A DNA stretch of 64,000 nt, taken from Leptospira barantonii. GTDB lineage: Bacteria; Spirochaetota; Leptospiria; Leptospirales; Leptospiraceae. Location of the stretch: positions 587,001 through 651,000 of the forward strand of contig NZ_NPDS01000001.1 of the NCBI RefSeq assembly GCF_002811925.1, in the 5' to 3' direction. Shown here one piece after another: positions 31,231 to 39,342 of the stretch. The notes below the pieces were generated by a model, which saw nothing but the letters and a program-made list of their open reading frames with translations, had not been told where the DNA came from and did not search any database. The translations under genes and the position numbers were made by a program. The first letter of the stretch is position 1. The number at the start of each line of letters is the position of its first letter.

Positions 31231-31940
31231 TTCGAAATAATATTCTGAAATTCGTATATTCTATTTTTCTACTTTTATTTTTCGGGACCGGGTGTTCGGT
31301 TCCGTTTCCCGGCGATACTTCCGGCGTTTTGCTTCTCGCCCTTTTGAATTCGAATGCAAGCAATGGCGGCGGTGGGACGACCGATCCGGTTCTTTCATAT
31401 AAGTTTCTTTTTGTGACGAACGGGACCACATCCGGGCAATTGGGAGGAGGAACTCGAACCGGTGGAGATAGTATTTGCGCGAACGAAAAGAACAACAATT
31501 TTGCTTCTTTACCGGGAACTGGAACCGATTATAAGGCTTTGATCGTAACGAACGTCGGGCCGACACGCATTGCCTGCACGACGGCTTATTGTACGAACCC
31601 GGCTGAAAATTCCAATTGGGTTCTTTCGCCGAATCAAGCCTATTATAAAGGCACCACCGCATCTCCCGTAAAAGTGTTTACTACGAACTCGGCGGGGATT
31701 GTCGTTTTCCCCACACCCGGACTATTGACCAATATAGACCCCAGCGCCGGTGTGTTATGGTGGACCGGCTTGAGCACCGATTGGACGGTCAGTACGACTG
31801 AGATTTGCAACAATTGGTCGGATGGAACAGGTGGATCGAATGGAGCTTATGGCATGGGGAATGCGACGAATGACACTTCCATTTCCTTTTTCTCCGAAGC
31901 GTGCAACCTTTCGAAGCGGCTCGTTTGTGTTCGGCAATGA
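31227..31940 (+). CDS. DUF1554 lipoprotein
   Basis: About 237 residues from the GTG that overlaps the previous stop; AAAGGAG stands five bases upstream and decides this start. Signal and lipobox LLLFFGTGC, Gly/Asn-rich linker, then a DUF1554 domain: FLFVTNGTTSGQLGG, GGDSICANEKNN, YKALIVTN, WVLSPNQAYYKG, WWTGLSTDWT, CNNWSDGT, CNLSKRLVCVRQ with paired Cys. This domain is typical of Leptospira surface lipoproteins, among them, as I recall, the endostatin-like Len proteins that bind host factors. Last gene of the cyclase operon. Confidence 0.82.
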   Translation: MIRNNILKFVYSIFLLLFFGTGCSVPFPGDTSGVLLLALLNSNASNGGGGTTDPVLSYKFLFVTNGTTSGQLGGGTRTGGDSICANEKNNNFASLPGTGTDYKALIVTNVGPTRIACTTAYCTNPAENSNWVLSPNQAYYKGTTASPVKVFTTNSAGIVVFPTPGLLTNIDPSAGVLWWTGLSTDWTVSTTEICNNWSDGTGGSNGAYGMGNATNDTSISFFSEACNLSKRLVCVRQ

Positions 31941-31972
31941 CTTCGTTTTAATAAATGCTTTGATACGCGCTC

Positions 31973-33346
31973 TTATATCGGATCTTTCGAAATCGTTTTC
32001 GCAATTCGATAGAGTTCGTTTTCGTTCGGGCCGTATAAATTCCACTGAATCACATCCGCTCCTAGAAAACGTTTCCATCTCCAGTCCAAATCGGATGTCG
32101 ATCTCCGAGGCGCGTGATTTTCTATGTTTGCTAATCCGGCTTCGTCTAACGTGTTTTTTTCGGTGATCGAAAACCACCAAAGAAGAATCGGTTTTGCACC
32201 GGACGGACTTTTGAGTTGTCCTCGGCTGATCCCGTTGTCGGCGCCTTGTTCCGTAAACGAGAATCCCACAGCTTCGAAGCAGATTCTCGGGTCGTGACCG
32301 GTGCCGACCGCGAACAATTCCCTTTTTAAAATCAGATAATTCTCACCCGAAACATACACCGCGATCCGAGGATCTTTTAAGGTGGAATCCGCATCCAATT
32401 GAAACGTATTGATCTGCGCCGGCCAAGAATGGGTTTTGATCGGAATCAATCGGTTTGAAAACAAGAAGCCGATCGTCAACAAAGGAAGAATCAGCCAAAG
32501 AATTTTCGAAGGAGAACGCAAAACTACATTCGAAAAATTGAATTCTTTTTGATCTCGATTCGGAAAAATCAAAGAAAGAATTGCGAGAGGGACAACAACT
32601 CCGCAGACAAAAAGAATCACTCCGATGAATTCGTGTCTCCAAGTTCCCGCGGGAATCTGAAACAAAACTAAAAAACAAATTCGGCAAAGATTGGAAAAAA
32701 ACCAAAGAGGAAGAAGCGCAAACCCGATCACGGTTGCACCGCTCCGATCGGATCGAAGCGCAAACGCGGCTCCGATGAGAATCGATGCGAGCCCCATCTT
32801 CATTCCTTCACAAACACGATCCACCAGGAACCATTCTCCGTGAAATAGGATTTGATTGCCGACCGCGATCGAACCCTTGTCCACAAGTTGAATGAATTGA
32901 ACGGCGATTTCAGTCACGATCAAACGAAGTTTGTAACCCACGAACAAAGAACCGAAACCGGTGATCGGCGGAATGGCAAAGATCAAAAACGGAGCGGGCC
33001 ATGCGAATCGAATTCCTCCGAGATGAATCACGGAAATGATATTCCAAAAAGAGCCGATCCATACAAGACTGAGTCTTTGGAATGCGATTCCGAAAATCAC
33101 GAATAGAGTTCCCGGCAAAAAAGTAAGAATCGTTTTTTTAAAATTGGAAATCGTTTCCGGTTCCGTTCGAGATCGTATAAAAAGAGGAAGAAACAAAACC
33201 GGATACAATTCAAAAACGGAACGCGCGCTCAAAAGATCCTGTCCGACTCTGATCATCGGAATCAGACAGACGATCGAAAGAAATCCGATCGAAAAAAGCG
33301 CGCGACTCCTTGTGTTCGCATCCGAAGTAGTAAGAGTCGTCGTCAT
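31973..33346 (-). CDS. Exosortase (XrtN- or XrtK-like) with C-terminal soluble domain
   Basis: 457 residues. The first 290 residues are a multi-pass exosortase core. The catalytic triad of the family is visible in order: Cys179 in LVDRVCEGMK, Arg222 in SNLCRICFL, and His238 in GTWRHEF. After the last membrane segment comes a soluble domain of about 150 residues (LDADSTLKDPRIAVYVSG, GHDPRICFEAVGF, WRWKRFLGADVIQW) resembling the periplasmic part fused to other exosortases. It would cleave and transfer proteins bearing PEP-CTERM signals. It starts 12 bases after the VIT protein, which carries such a signal, so that is the natural substrate. Confidence 0.85.
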   Translation of the reverse strand: MTTTLTTSDANTRSRALFSIGFLSIVCLIPMIRVGQDLLSARSVFELYPVLFLPLFIRSRTEPETISNFKKTILTFLPGTLFVIFGIAFQRLSLVWIGSFWNIISVIHLGGIRFAWPAPFLIFAIPPITGFGSLFVGYKLRLIVTEIAVQFIQLVDKGSIAVGNQILFHGEWFLVDRVCEGMKMGLASILIGAAFALRSDRSGATVIGFALLPLWFFSNLCRICFLVLFQIPAGTWRHEFIGVILFVCGVVVPLAILSLIFPNRDQKEFNFSNVVLRSPSKILWLILPLLTIGFLFSNRLIPIKTHSWPAQINTFQLDADSTLKDPRIAVYVSGENYLILKRELFAVGTGHDPRICFEAVGFSFTEQGADNGISRGQLKSPSGAKPILLWWFSITEKNTLDEAGLANIENHAPRRSTSDLDWRWKRFLGADVIQWNLYGPNENELYRIAKTISKDPI

Positions 33347-33358
33347 GGTCTTTGATTG

Positions 33359-35983
33359 TTAAGCGAATTGCCTTCTTGTTTTCCAATAGAAGAGCGCGCC
33401 GAAAAGGATACAAACGATCAACAACCATTCTTCCGGTTCGGGAACGGAACCAGGAGCTTCCAACTTACTTTGACCGAGTGCGGATGAGTTCGCGTTGATT
33501 CCAAAACGTTTGTAGTCGTGTTCCGTTTCCAAAACGATCAACGTAGAAACGGGAGAAACCACCATCGCGTCCTTTGCCAAATCCACAAGGTCCGCGTTAT
33601 CCAAATCACGATCGAAAAAACGTTTTCCCAGTTGTTTCATGATCTTTCTTTGAATCGACATTCGGATCAAAAGATCGGAACCGGGTCGCGGGTCCTCGGC
33701 CTTGTTAGATCGTTGTAATGTGAGTTCGGAATAGGGAAGCGCGATTTCGTTTTCGTCGTCCACGGGAACGTTGATACTTTTGTTTTTTAGAATATTATAA
33801 AGTTCTTCTTCGTTTTCCGCAACGGAAACCATCTGGTTCAGATCGATCAGGCTCGCCACGTATTCGGAATGTTTTCCGTTTAGAACTGCGATCTTTACGG
33901 GTTCCGATCTTTTTGCGGAGGCGAGTTGAATTCCCTCAAAACGATTCGAGTTTCTGAGTTCTCCTAATGGAATCGATTGAGTTTCACCGGCGGTGATCCA
34001 AAGAGGATTTTTCCCCGAAACCCTGGAAGTCAAAAGTTCCTCCAAGTGCAAAGGAAAAAGATTGAACGATGGAATTTCACATTCGTCCAGATAACGAATC
34101 GCCTTTTCGACGTCCGTCGCCTGAAACCATTCGTTCGTAAGGATCGTAACCGGAATTCCGAAAGAATAAATCTTACGAACCGCGTTCTTCCATTCCGATC
34201 TTGAAAGCGCGGAATTTAATGCGACAACGATCCTGTCCGGCTCGAACCGGGACGTATGTTTTTTTAGAGGAGACACGTTATACGTCATACCCGCGGCCGA
34301 GATCGTTCCCGAAGGAACCGTGGACGGAAAGGAAAAGGACCAACCTCTAAAACCGCTACTTCCGGTCCATTGACGAACTTGGGAATCGGAAACGATCTTT
34401 TCTTTGAGGGAAATCCCGGAGGAATCCAACTCGATCGGAGCCTTTGAAAACAAATCCACGTTCACCGTTTGATCTGCAAAATCGGAAATAGGTCCTTCGA
34501 AACGAATTCTTTCGTAGACGAGTTTGTTTTTGTCCGCCTTGAGCGGGGAGACGATACCGATTCTCACCATTCTATAGTTTCCGGGATCGACCGGAAAAAT
34601 TTTTAGACGAAGTCGATTGCCGTCCAACCATTCCACGTAAGAAGGATCCCTCCGTTCCGTTCCCACGATCGTCCGATACGCGTTATGCGCCTTTGAACGA
34701 AATGTAAGTCTTGCCGGTCTTTCTTCGCCGTCGATCCAAAGAGAAAGTTTCGTGCAGATACTTCCCTCGGGAACCGTGATCGTATAGATCGCTTCTTCCG
34801 GAGAGGCAAACGCCGAACCGAAACCGATCCAAGGTCGATTCGAGGAAGAATTTTCGTTATAAACGGAGAGGGTGGTTTCCGTATAAGACACTCTAAGTTC
34901 CGGATGAATCTGCACGTGTGAATTTATATCCGTCGTAATCAAAGAGTTCCCTCTCCACAATCGTTCCAAATGAGCGTGCGATTTTCCGAAAAGAAGATGT
35001 AACATTTTTCCCGCGTCCTCTCCCGAAATTCTTTCGGATCGAGTTCTAAACATAGAAACGAATCCCTGCGACGCGAAATACGCAAGCGGATCGAACTGAG
35101 TCTGAGCGGCGAACAAACCGAGTTGAGATCCCCGATCGGGTTGAAGAACCATTTCCGTAACGTGATTCACTCTCAGACGGGAAGCCTTTTGAACCCAATC
35201 CGGTAAGTCCGCATCGATTCGGTTGTTTCCTTGGATCGTTTCCGGTTTGGAAAGAATATGTTCCGCGTGGTTCCACTGAACGAAATAATATGCAGAATAA
35301 CTAATGAATAAAATCGCGGTTCCAAAAATCAAACCCGTTGAAATTTTTTTGAGCTTATCGTCCAGGGAAGAATGGATCTTAAAAATCGCCTGACCGAACG
35401 CGGTGATCGCAAACAAAGGACCGTAGGGAAGAAACCCCAAACCCGCCATCCATACCAGAGCCCAACTGAAAATCATCAAAGGCGCCAAAACCAAAGCGAA
35501 CGACGTGGAAACGAACACTCCCAAAATCAGAATCGGTTGGAAGAAAGGCAACACGATCGAAGGAATTTTATCCATAAAAAAGGATAACGCGAGAATCGAA
35601 AACGAAATCCAAAGAACCCAAACCGTTCTTTCCGTAAACGGAGGAAACACTTCGTGGTTGAGAACGTAAGAATTCGTGGAAAAACAAATCGCGGAAATGA
35701 TCAGAGTGAATATTAGAAAAGGTTTATAGTTCGGAAACAGGGAATAGATCAACAAAGAGAACAAAAATAAGAATAGGATCGCGAGCCCGCCAAAAAAAAC
35801 GAAAACCATAAACTCGGACGAACCCGCTTGTCTTATGCCGAGTTCCAAGATTGCGTAGGCTACGATGCCCAGCGCGGCGATTGCTCCGATCAAGGAAAGA
35901 AACCAAATCCAAGCGGGCGCGACGAATGTGAAAAGATTCACGTTCCTCAAAAAGTAGTTTTGAATCTTGTTTTGTGGGCTCAT
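33359..35983 (-). CDS. VIT-domain protein with PEP-CTERM sorting signal
   Basis: 874 residues. The N-terminal 240 residues contain about seven or eight membrane helices. A VIT domain follows (about 360-485: PEEAIYTITVPEGSICTKL, SKAHNAYRTIVGTERRDPSYVEW, FPVDPGNYRMVRIGIVSPL), then a region reminiscent of a vWA fold whose metal site is degenerate (VALNSALSRSEW). The C-terminus is a PEP-CTERM signal: VPEPEEW at 847-853, a hydrophobic helix, then KTRRQFA. The arrangement fits the single dedicated substrate of the exosortase encoded next. It likely becomes anchored or remodelled in the envelope; its biological role is unknown. Confidence 0.85.
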   Translation of the reverse strand: MSPQNKIQNYFLRNVNLFTFVAPAWIWFLSLIGAIAALGIVAYAILELGIRQAGSSEFMVFVFFGGLAILFLFLFSLLIYSLFPNYKPFLIFTLIISAICFSTNSYVLNHEVFPPFTERTVWVLWISFSILALSFFMDKIPSIVLPFFQPILILGVFVSTSFALVLAPLMIFSWALVWMAGLGFLPYGPLFAITAFGQAIFKIHSSLDDKLKKISTGLIFGTAILFISYSAYYFVQWNHAEHILSKPETIQGNNRIDADLPDWVQKASRLRVNHVTEMVLQPDRGSQLGLFAAQTQFDPLAYFASQGFVSMFRTRSERISGEDAGKMLHLLFGKSHAHLERLWRGNSLITTDINSHVQIHPELRVSYTETTLSVYNENSSSNRPWIGFGSAFASPEEAIYTITVPEGSICTKLSLWIDGEERPARLTFRSKAHNAYRTIVGTERRDPSYVEWLDGNRLRLKIFPVDPGNYRMVRIGIVSPLKADKNKLVYERIRFEGPISDFADQTVNVDLFSKAPIELDSSGISLKEKIVSDSQVRQWTGSSGFRGWSFSFPSTVPSGTISAAGMTYNVSPLKKHTSRFEPDRIVVALNSALSRSEWKNAVRKIYSFGIPVTILTNEWFQATDVEKAIRYLDECEIPSFNLFPLHLEELLTSRVSGKNPLWITAGETQSIPLGELRNSNRFEGIQLASAKRSEPVKIAVLNGKHSEYVASLIDLNQMVSVAENEEELYNILKNKSINVPVDDENEIALPYSELTLQRSNKAEDPRPGSDLLIRMSIQRKIMKQLGKRFFDRDLDNADLVDLAKDAMVVSPVSTLIVLETEHDYKRFGINANSSALGQSKLEAPGSVPEPEEWLLIVCILFGALFYWKTRRQFA

Positions 35984-36159
35984 AGTTCTTTCATTCTTCC
36001 TTTGTTGGAGATATCAGGAATGTATCCTAAAAATCCGAGCTCGTCTTCCTCTTGAGTGTTTTCAACAAAGCACTCAGGTGCTTGACCTTCGGAGTTCGTA
36101 TATAAGAGATACGCCTTGTGTTTGCGAACGAGGTCAGGTTTTCTTGCCTTTATCGAAAA

Positions 36160-36205
36160 AGAAAAGAATAAAAAGAACGCCGCTTGGAACGAAATCCAAA
36201 CGGCG
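36160..36205 (-). terminator. Intrinsic terminator after the HXXEE gene
   Basis: On the minus strand CGCCGTTTGGA and TCCAAGCGGCG pair over 11 positions with one mismatch, followed by TTCTTTTTATTC. It lies 63 bases beyond the stop of the HXXEE gene and ends the MarR operon before the exosortase locus. Confidence 0.8.
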
Positions 36206-36267
36206 CGGAACGATCGACGGGAATCGCCGATCCATGCATTCGTTTTTGTATATCGTTTAAGCGAAAA

Positions 36268-36933
36268 TTATCGGATCACTTTTGCGATTTTGCTTTCGCG
36301 AATCAAACGATAGATTGCGTAACCGCCAGGAATCATCGGTAAAACCGCGGTGCACATTCCGGAAAAGTAATATACTCCCGTGGTTTTGATATAATAGTTC
36401 GGCATGTTCGCCACGAGCGTTCCCTTGATCACCTGATCGACATTCGCAAGATTTCCGGGTTCGATAGCCGGAGGAATCAACGGGAAGATGAAGTGTGTGA
36501 ACTCCGCGAAACCGGGACCGATGAAAATAAACCAAGCGACGAAGCCCGCGATTCTTACCTTGTAAAACAGTCCCAATGTGGTTAACGTGTAGATGATCGG
36601 ACCGACCATCATAAAAATCAGCATAAAACCGCTTTCGGTCCAGGGAATGTTAAACAATCGGCTCATGGCAGGACCGAAGCCGCTGAAAAATTCCTCGACT
36701 AAGTGAACCTGTAAACCCGCAACCGTTAAAACGAACAGGGGAAGAATCAACTTGGGTTCGATTGGATTCCAAAGATAGGTTCGATACCAGAGGATAAATC
36801 CGATGGTTCCTGAACCGCCGATGATGATGAGCGGAGGTATTCCGATGGTGCGATAGCACATAACGCATCCAAAAATAAGAACCGAGAGGGCTACTCCCGC
36901 GATTAAAAAACCGATTTTCTTTTCATGATTCAT
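36268..36933 (-). CDS. HXXEE-domain membrane protein
   Basis: 221 residues with about six hydrophobic segments. The family signature HLVEE occurs near residue 77 and a second conserved site EFTHFIFPL near 160, as in HXXEE membrane proteins of unknown activity, where paired His and Glu suggest a metal site. It starts 12 bases after the marR stop and is almost certainly in the same transcript, so it is a likely target of that repressor (inference). Confidence 0.75.
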   Translation of the reverse strand: MNHEKKIGFLIAGVALSVLIFGCVMCYRTIGIPPLIIIGGSGTIGFILWYRTYLWNPIEPKLILPLFVLTVAGLQVHLVEEFFSGFGPAMSRLFNIPWTESGFMLIFMMVGPIIYTLTTLGLFYKVRIAGFVAWFIFIGPGFAEFTHFIFPLIPPAIEPGNLANVDQVIKGTLVANMPNYYIKTTGVYYFSGMCTAVLPMIPGGYAIYRLIRESKIAKVIR

Positions 36934-36945
36934 AGTTTGTCTCCT

Positions 36946-37401
36946 TCATTCTTGGAAAGAATCGAGGTTGGATAGATTTGTTTCGATTTGCTTCAATGTC
37001 TCGAGAGTGATTCGTAGATGTTCGGGTGAAATTCCTTTCGCCGCATTCGACATCAGTTCTTTTGCGATCGGGATCAACCGATCTTTCAGCTTTTTTCCTT
37101 TTGCGGAAAGATGTACGTGATTGACTCGTTTGTCTTCCGTCGAAGATTTTCTTTGAATCAATCCGTCCTCTTCCATCTTACTCAAAAAACGGGTCACTGT
37201 CGTTTTGTCTTTGATCGTCTTTTGCGATATTTCGTTTTGGGTGAGGCCGTCGTTTTCCCAAAGTCGGTTTAATATGATCCATTCTTCCGGTGTGATCGAA
37301 TGACCTTGTTCGTTAAACCGACGTCGTAAATCCTGTCTCATCGCGATTCCACAACGATTGACTCTATATCCCAAAGTGTTTTCTATTTGGAACTCGCTCA
37401 T
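36946..37401 (-). CDS. MarR-family transcriptional regulator
   Basis: About 151 residues from the ATG at 37401. Winged-helix core: TPEEWIILNRLWENDGLTQNEISQKTIKDKTTVTRFLSKMEEDGLI, then the wing RKSSTEDKRVNHVHLSAKG. No ribosome site precedes the ATG; instead the promoter and a perfect palindrome reach to within a few bases of it, so the message would be nearly leaderless. A TTG at 37422 lies inside the palindrome and is unlikely. Probably represses itself and the HXXEE gene. The inducing compound is unknown. Confidence 0.9.
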   Translation of the reverse strand: MSEFQIENTLGYRVNRCGIAMRQDLRRRFNEQGHSITPEEWIILNRLWENDGLTQNEISQKTIKDKTTVTRFLSKMEEDGLIQRKSSTEDKRVNHVHLSAKGKKLKDRLIPIAKELMSNAAKGISPEHLRITLETLKQIETNLSNLDSFQE

Positions 37402-37406
37402 ATATG

Positions 37407-37442
37407 TAGTTGTATTATACAACTATTTGGGGGCGAGGTCAA
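37407..37442 (-). promoter_or_regulatory. marR promoter with overlapping operator
   Basis: On the minus strand TTGACC (37437-37442) and TATAAT (37414-37419) are separated by exactly 17 bases, a near-consensus sigma-70 promoter. The -10 sits inside the perfect palindrome TAGTTGTATTATACAACTA (37407-37425), ideal for a MarR dimer. Transcription would begin about five bases before the ATG. Confidence 0.8.
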
Positions 37443-37526
37443 ATTCTTTTATCGAGTTTTTTAAACCGAAATGGAAATTTTTATTAAGTGTCACTCACCT
37501 AGAAGGGGCTCGAGGTGAGTCGTTTG

Positions 37527-38195
37527 TTAGGATTCGATCAGGCCCGCGCGAATCGCATACATCACAAGATCGGCTACCTTATGAAGATCCAATTTTTTCA
37601 TGATATTCGCACGGTGAACCTTAACGGTTGCCGGAGAAATTCTCAGGATCTTTCCGATCGATTCGTTTGAATTTCCTTCCGCTACGAGTTTTAAAATTTC
37701 CCGTTCGCGATCCGAAAGAACGGAGAACGCTTTTTTAGCGTCTTGATTTTCTTCTCCCGGTTTACCACCCACAAAGCCGGATAAGAAATGAGCCGTGATG
37801 CCCGGACTCAAATACGTTTCCCCTTTGTGAACCGCTTCGATCGCACGCAGTAGATCGTTGCCCGCGTCGTCTTTCAAAACATAACCGTTGATCCCGAGTT
37901 CCAATAGTTTCTGAACGTATTCTTTGTTGTCGTGACGGGAAAGAATGATGGTGCGAATGGTCGGATAATACTTTCTCAGATTTTTTACGAGATCGATTCC
38001 ACTCAGACCCGGCATGGAAATATCGGTGATCACCAAGTCGGGATTCAGTTTGCCGATTTGATCGAGCGCCTTTTCCGCGTCTCCCGATTCTCCGCAAATT
38101 TCAAAACCGGTTTGTCCGGATAAAATCATCTTAAGCCCTTCTCTAAGAATGGCGTGGTCATCAACTAAGAATATTTTCGTCACAGCAGGTTTCAT
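37527..38195 (-). CDS. NarL/LuxR-type response regulator
   Basis: 222 residues. Receiver domain (about 1-125) with DDH near 12-14, phospho-acceptor Asp58 in LVITDIS, and KD near 105-110; the C-terminal LuxR helix-turn-helix (about 155-215) reads LSDREREILKLVAEGNSNESIGKILRISPATVKVH, shown here only as a pattern. Its start overlaps the stop of the adjacent histidine kinase by 4 bases, so it is its cognate partner. Targets unknown. Confidence 0.93.
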   Translation of the reverse strand: MKPAVTKIFLVDDHAILREGLKMILSGQTGFEICGESGDAEKALDQIGKLNPDLVITDISMPGLSGIDLVKNLRKYYPTIRTIILSRHDNKEYVQKLLELGINGYVLKDDAGNDLLRAIEAVHKGETYLSPGITAHFLSGFVGGKPGEENQDAKKAFSVLSDREREILKLVAEGNSNESIGKILRISPATVKVHRANIMKKLDLHKVADLVMYAIRAGLIES

Positions 38196-39253
38196 ATTTT
38201 TTTGGTGGATGTTGTTTTGTTTTTTTCCAAAGGAATTCGGATGATGAACTTAGTACCTTTTCCGGCGGAAGAATCAATCTTAAATTTTCCGTTTAAATCT
38301 TCCACTCTTCTTCGGATATTTTCAAGTCCAAAACCGGAAGACCTCGCTCTTACCTTTCTTTCCTGAAAACCGATTCCGTCGTCCTTTGCGTCCAAGGATA
38401 ACTGCCTTCCTTTGACGTGGATCTTCAAAGAAATCTTTCTCGCTTGAGAATGTTTGATCGCGTTCTGAAAGATTTCTTGGACGATTCTAAAAACCTGATT
38501 GGCGATCGTCTGTTGAAGATCCGGTTTTAGGTTGAGGTCCAAATCAGCGATCACATCGGTTGGAGGAAACAAGTCGGAACTCAACGCTCGGATCGCGGCT
38601 TCCAAACCGATTTCCCGCAAAGTGGAAGGGTGAAGATTCGTATAAATGTCTCGAAGCTCCTGACTCGCCTTGTCGATCAACAAAAGCCCCGTATCAAACT
38701 GAGCCTCGTAGATCTTAGGATTTCTGCTATAGGCTTGAAAGTTGAGTTTGGCCGCGAGAATGGTTTGTCCAACGCCGTCGTGGAGTTCCCGCGAAAGTCG
38801 AATTCTTTCCTCTTCTTGAGACTGTAGGAGCTTTGTGTGAAGGTTGGCGATTTTCCTTTCCAACCTTTTGTTTTCGGTGATGTTCTTGAGAATGATTCCC
38901 GTACTTTCTCCGAAACGAAACACCGAATAACCGTAATAGATCTTTTGTTTTCTGAATTCTTGGTTTTGAACCTTTCCTCTTTTGGAAAGATTGATATTGG
39001 ATTCCATTTCTTCCTGATCGACCGGGTTGAGACCGAAGATCCGAAACAGATTCTTCCCCATTAAATTGCGGGAACTCCCTCCGAATTCCTTACGAAAGGA
39101 TTCGTTTGCAAAAAGAATCGTTTGTTTGTCGTCGATTGCGACGATCGGAGAAATTTCCTTCAATAGATTTAGAAAGAATTTGGGTGAAAGACCCGATTCT
39201 AAGATTGCCGGAGAGGAAGGAAGTTTTCGATTCTTAGGTTTTAGTTCCCGCAT
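38192..39253 (-). CDS. Sensor histidine kinase (PAS, HisKA_3)
   Basis: 353 residues, apparently soluble. A PAS domain (about 25-130: ISPIVAIDDKQTILFANESF, GIILKNITENK) leads to a HisKA_3 dimerisation helix with phospho-acceptor His158 in SRELHDGVGQT and an HATPase domain with NAIKHSQA, DDGIGF and GFGLENI. NarX/DegS-type kinase feeding the overlapping NarL-type regulator. The cytoplasmic PAS suggests an internal redox or small-ligand signal (inference). Confidence 0.93.
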   Translation of the reverse strand: MRELKPKNRKLPSSPAILESGLSPKFFLNLLKEISPIVAIDDKQTILFANESFRKEFGGSSRNLMGKNLFRIFGLNPVDQEEMESNINLSKRGKVQNQEFRKQKIYYGYSVFRFGESTGIILKNITENKRLERKIANLHTKLLQSQEEERIRLSRELHDGVGQTILAAKLNFQAYSRNPKIYEAQFDTGLLLIDKASQELRDIYTNLHPSTLREIGLEAAIRALSSDLFPPTDVIADLDLNLKPDLQQTIANQVFRIVQEIFQNAIKHSQARKISLKIHVKGRQLSLDAKDDGIGFQERKVRARSSGFGLENIRRRVEDLNGKFKIDSSAGKGTKFIIRIPLEKNKTTSTKKI

Positions 39254-39293
39254 AAGAGGTTAAAACAATCTCATGCGCCGCTAAGAAAGAAAA

Positions 39294-39330
39294 GAAAAAA
39301 AGAGGCCCCGGGAAGAAAATCCCGGGGAAA
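39294..39330 (-). terminator. Intrinsic terminator of lruC
   Basis: CCCCGGG (39306-39312) and CCCGGGG (39321-39327) form a strong stem; on the minus strand it is followed by CCTCTTTTTTT. It starts 16 bases after the lruC stop. Confidence 0.9.
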
Positions 39331-39342
39331 TGAGTTCAAAGT

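Noticed and set aside
36017..36260. Plus-strand open frame upstream of the VIT gene
   Set aside because: It crosses the terminator hairpin at 36178-36205 and has no start signal or recognisable product.
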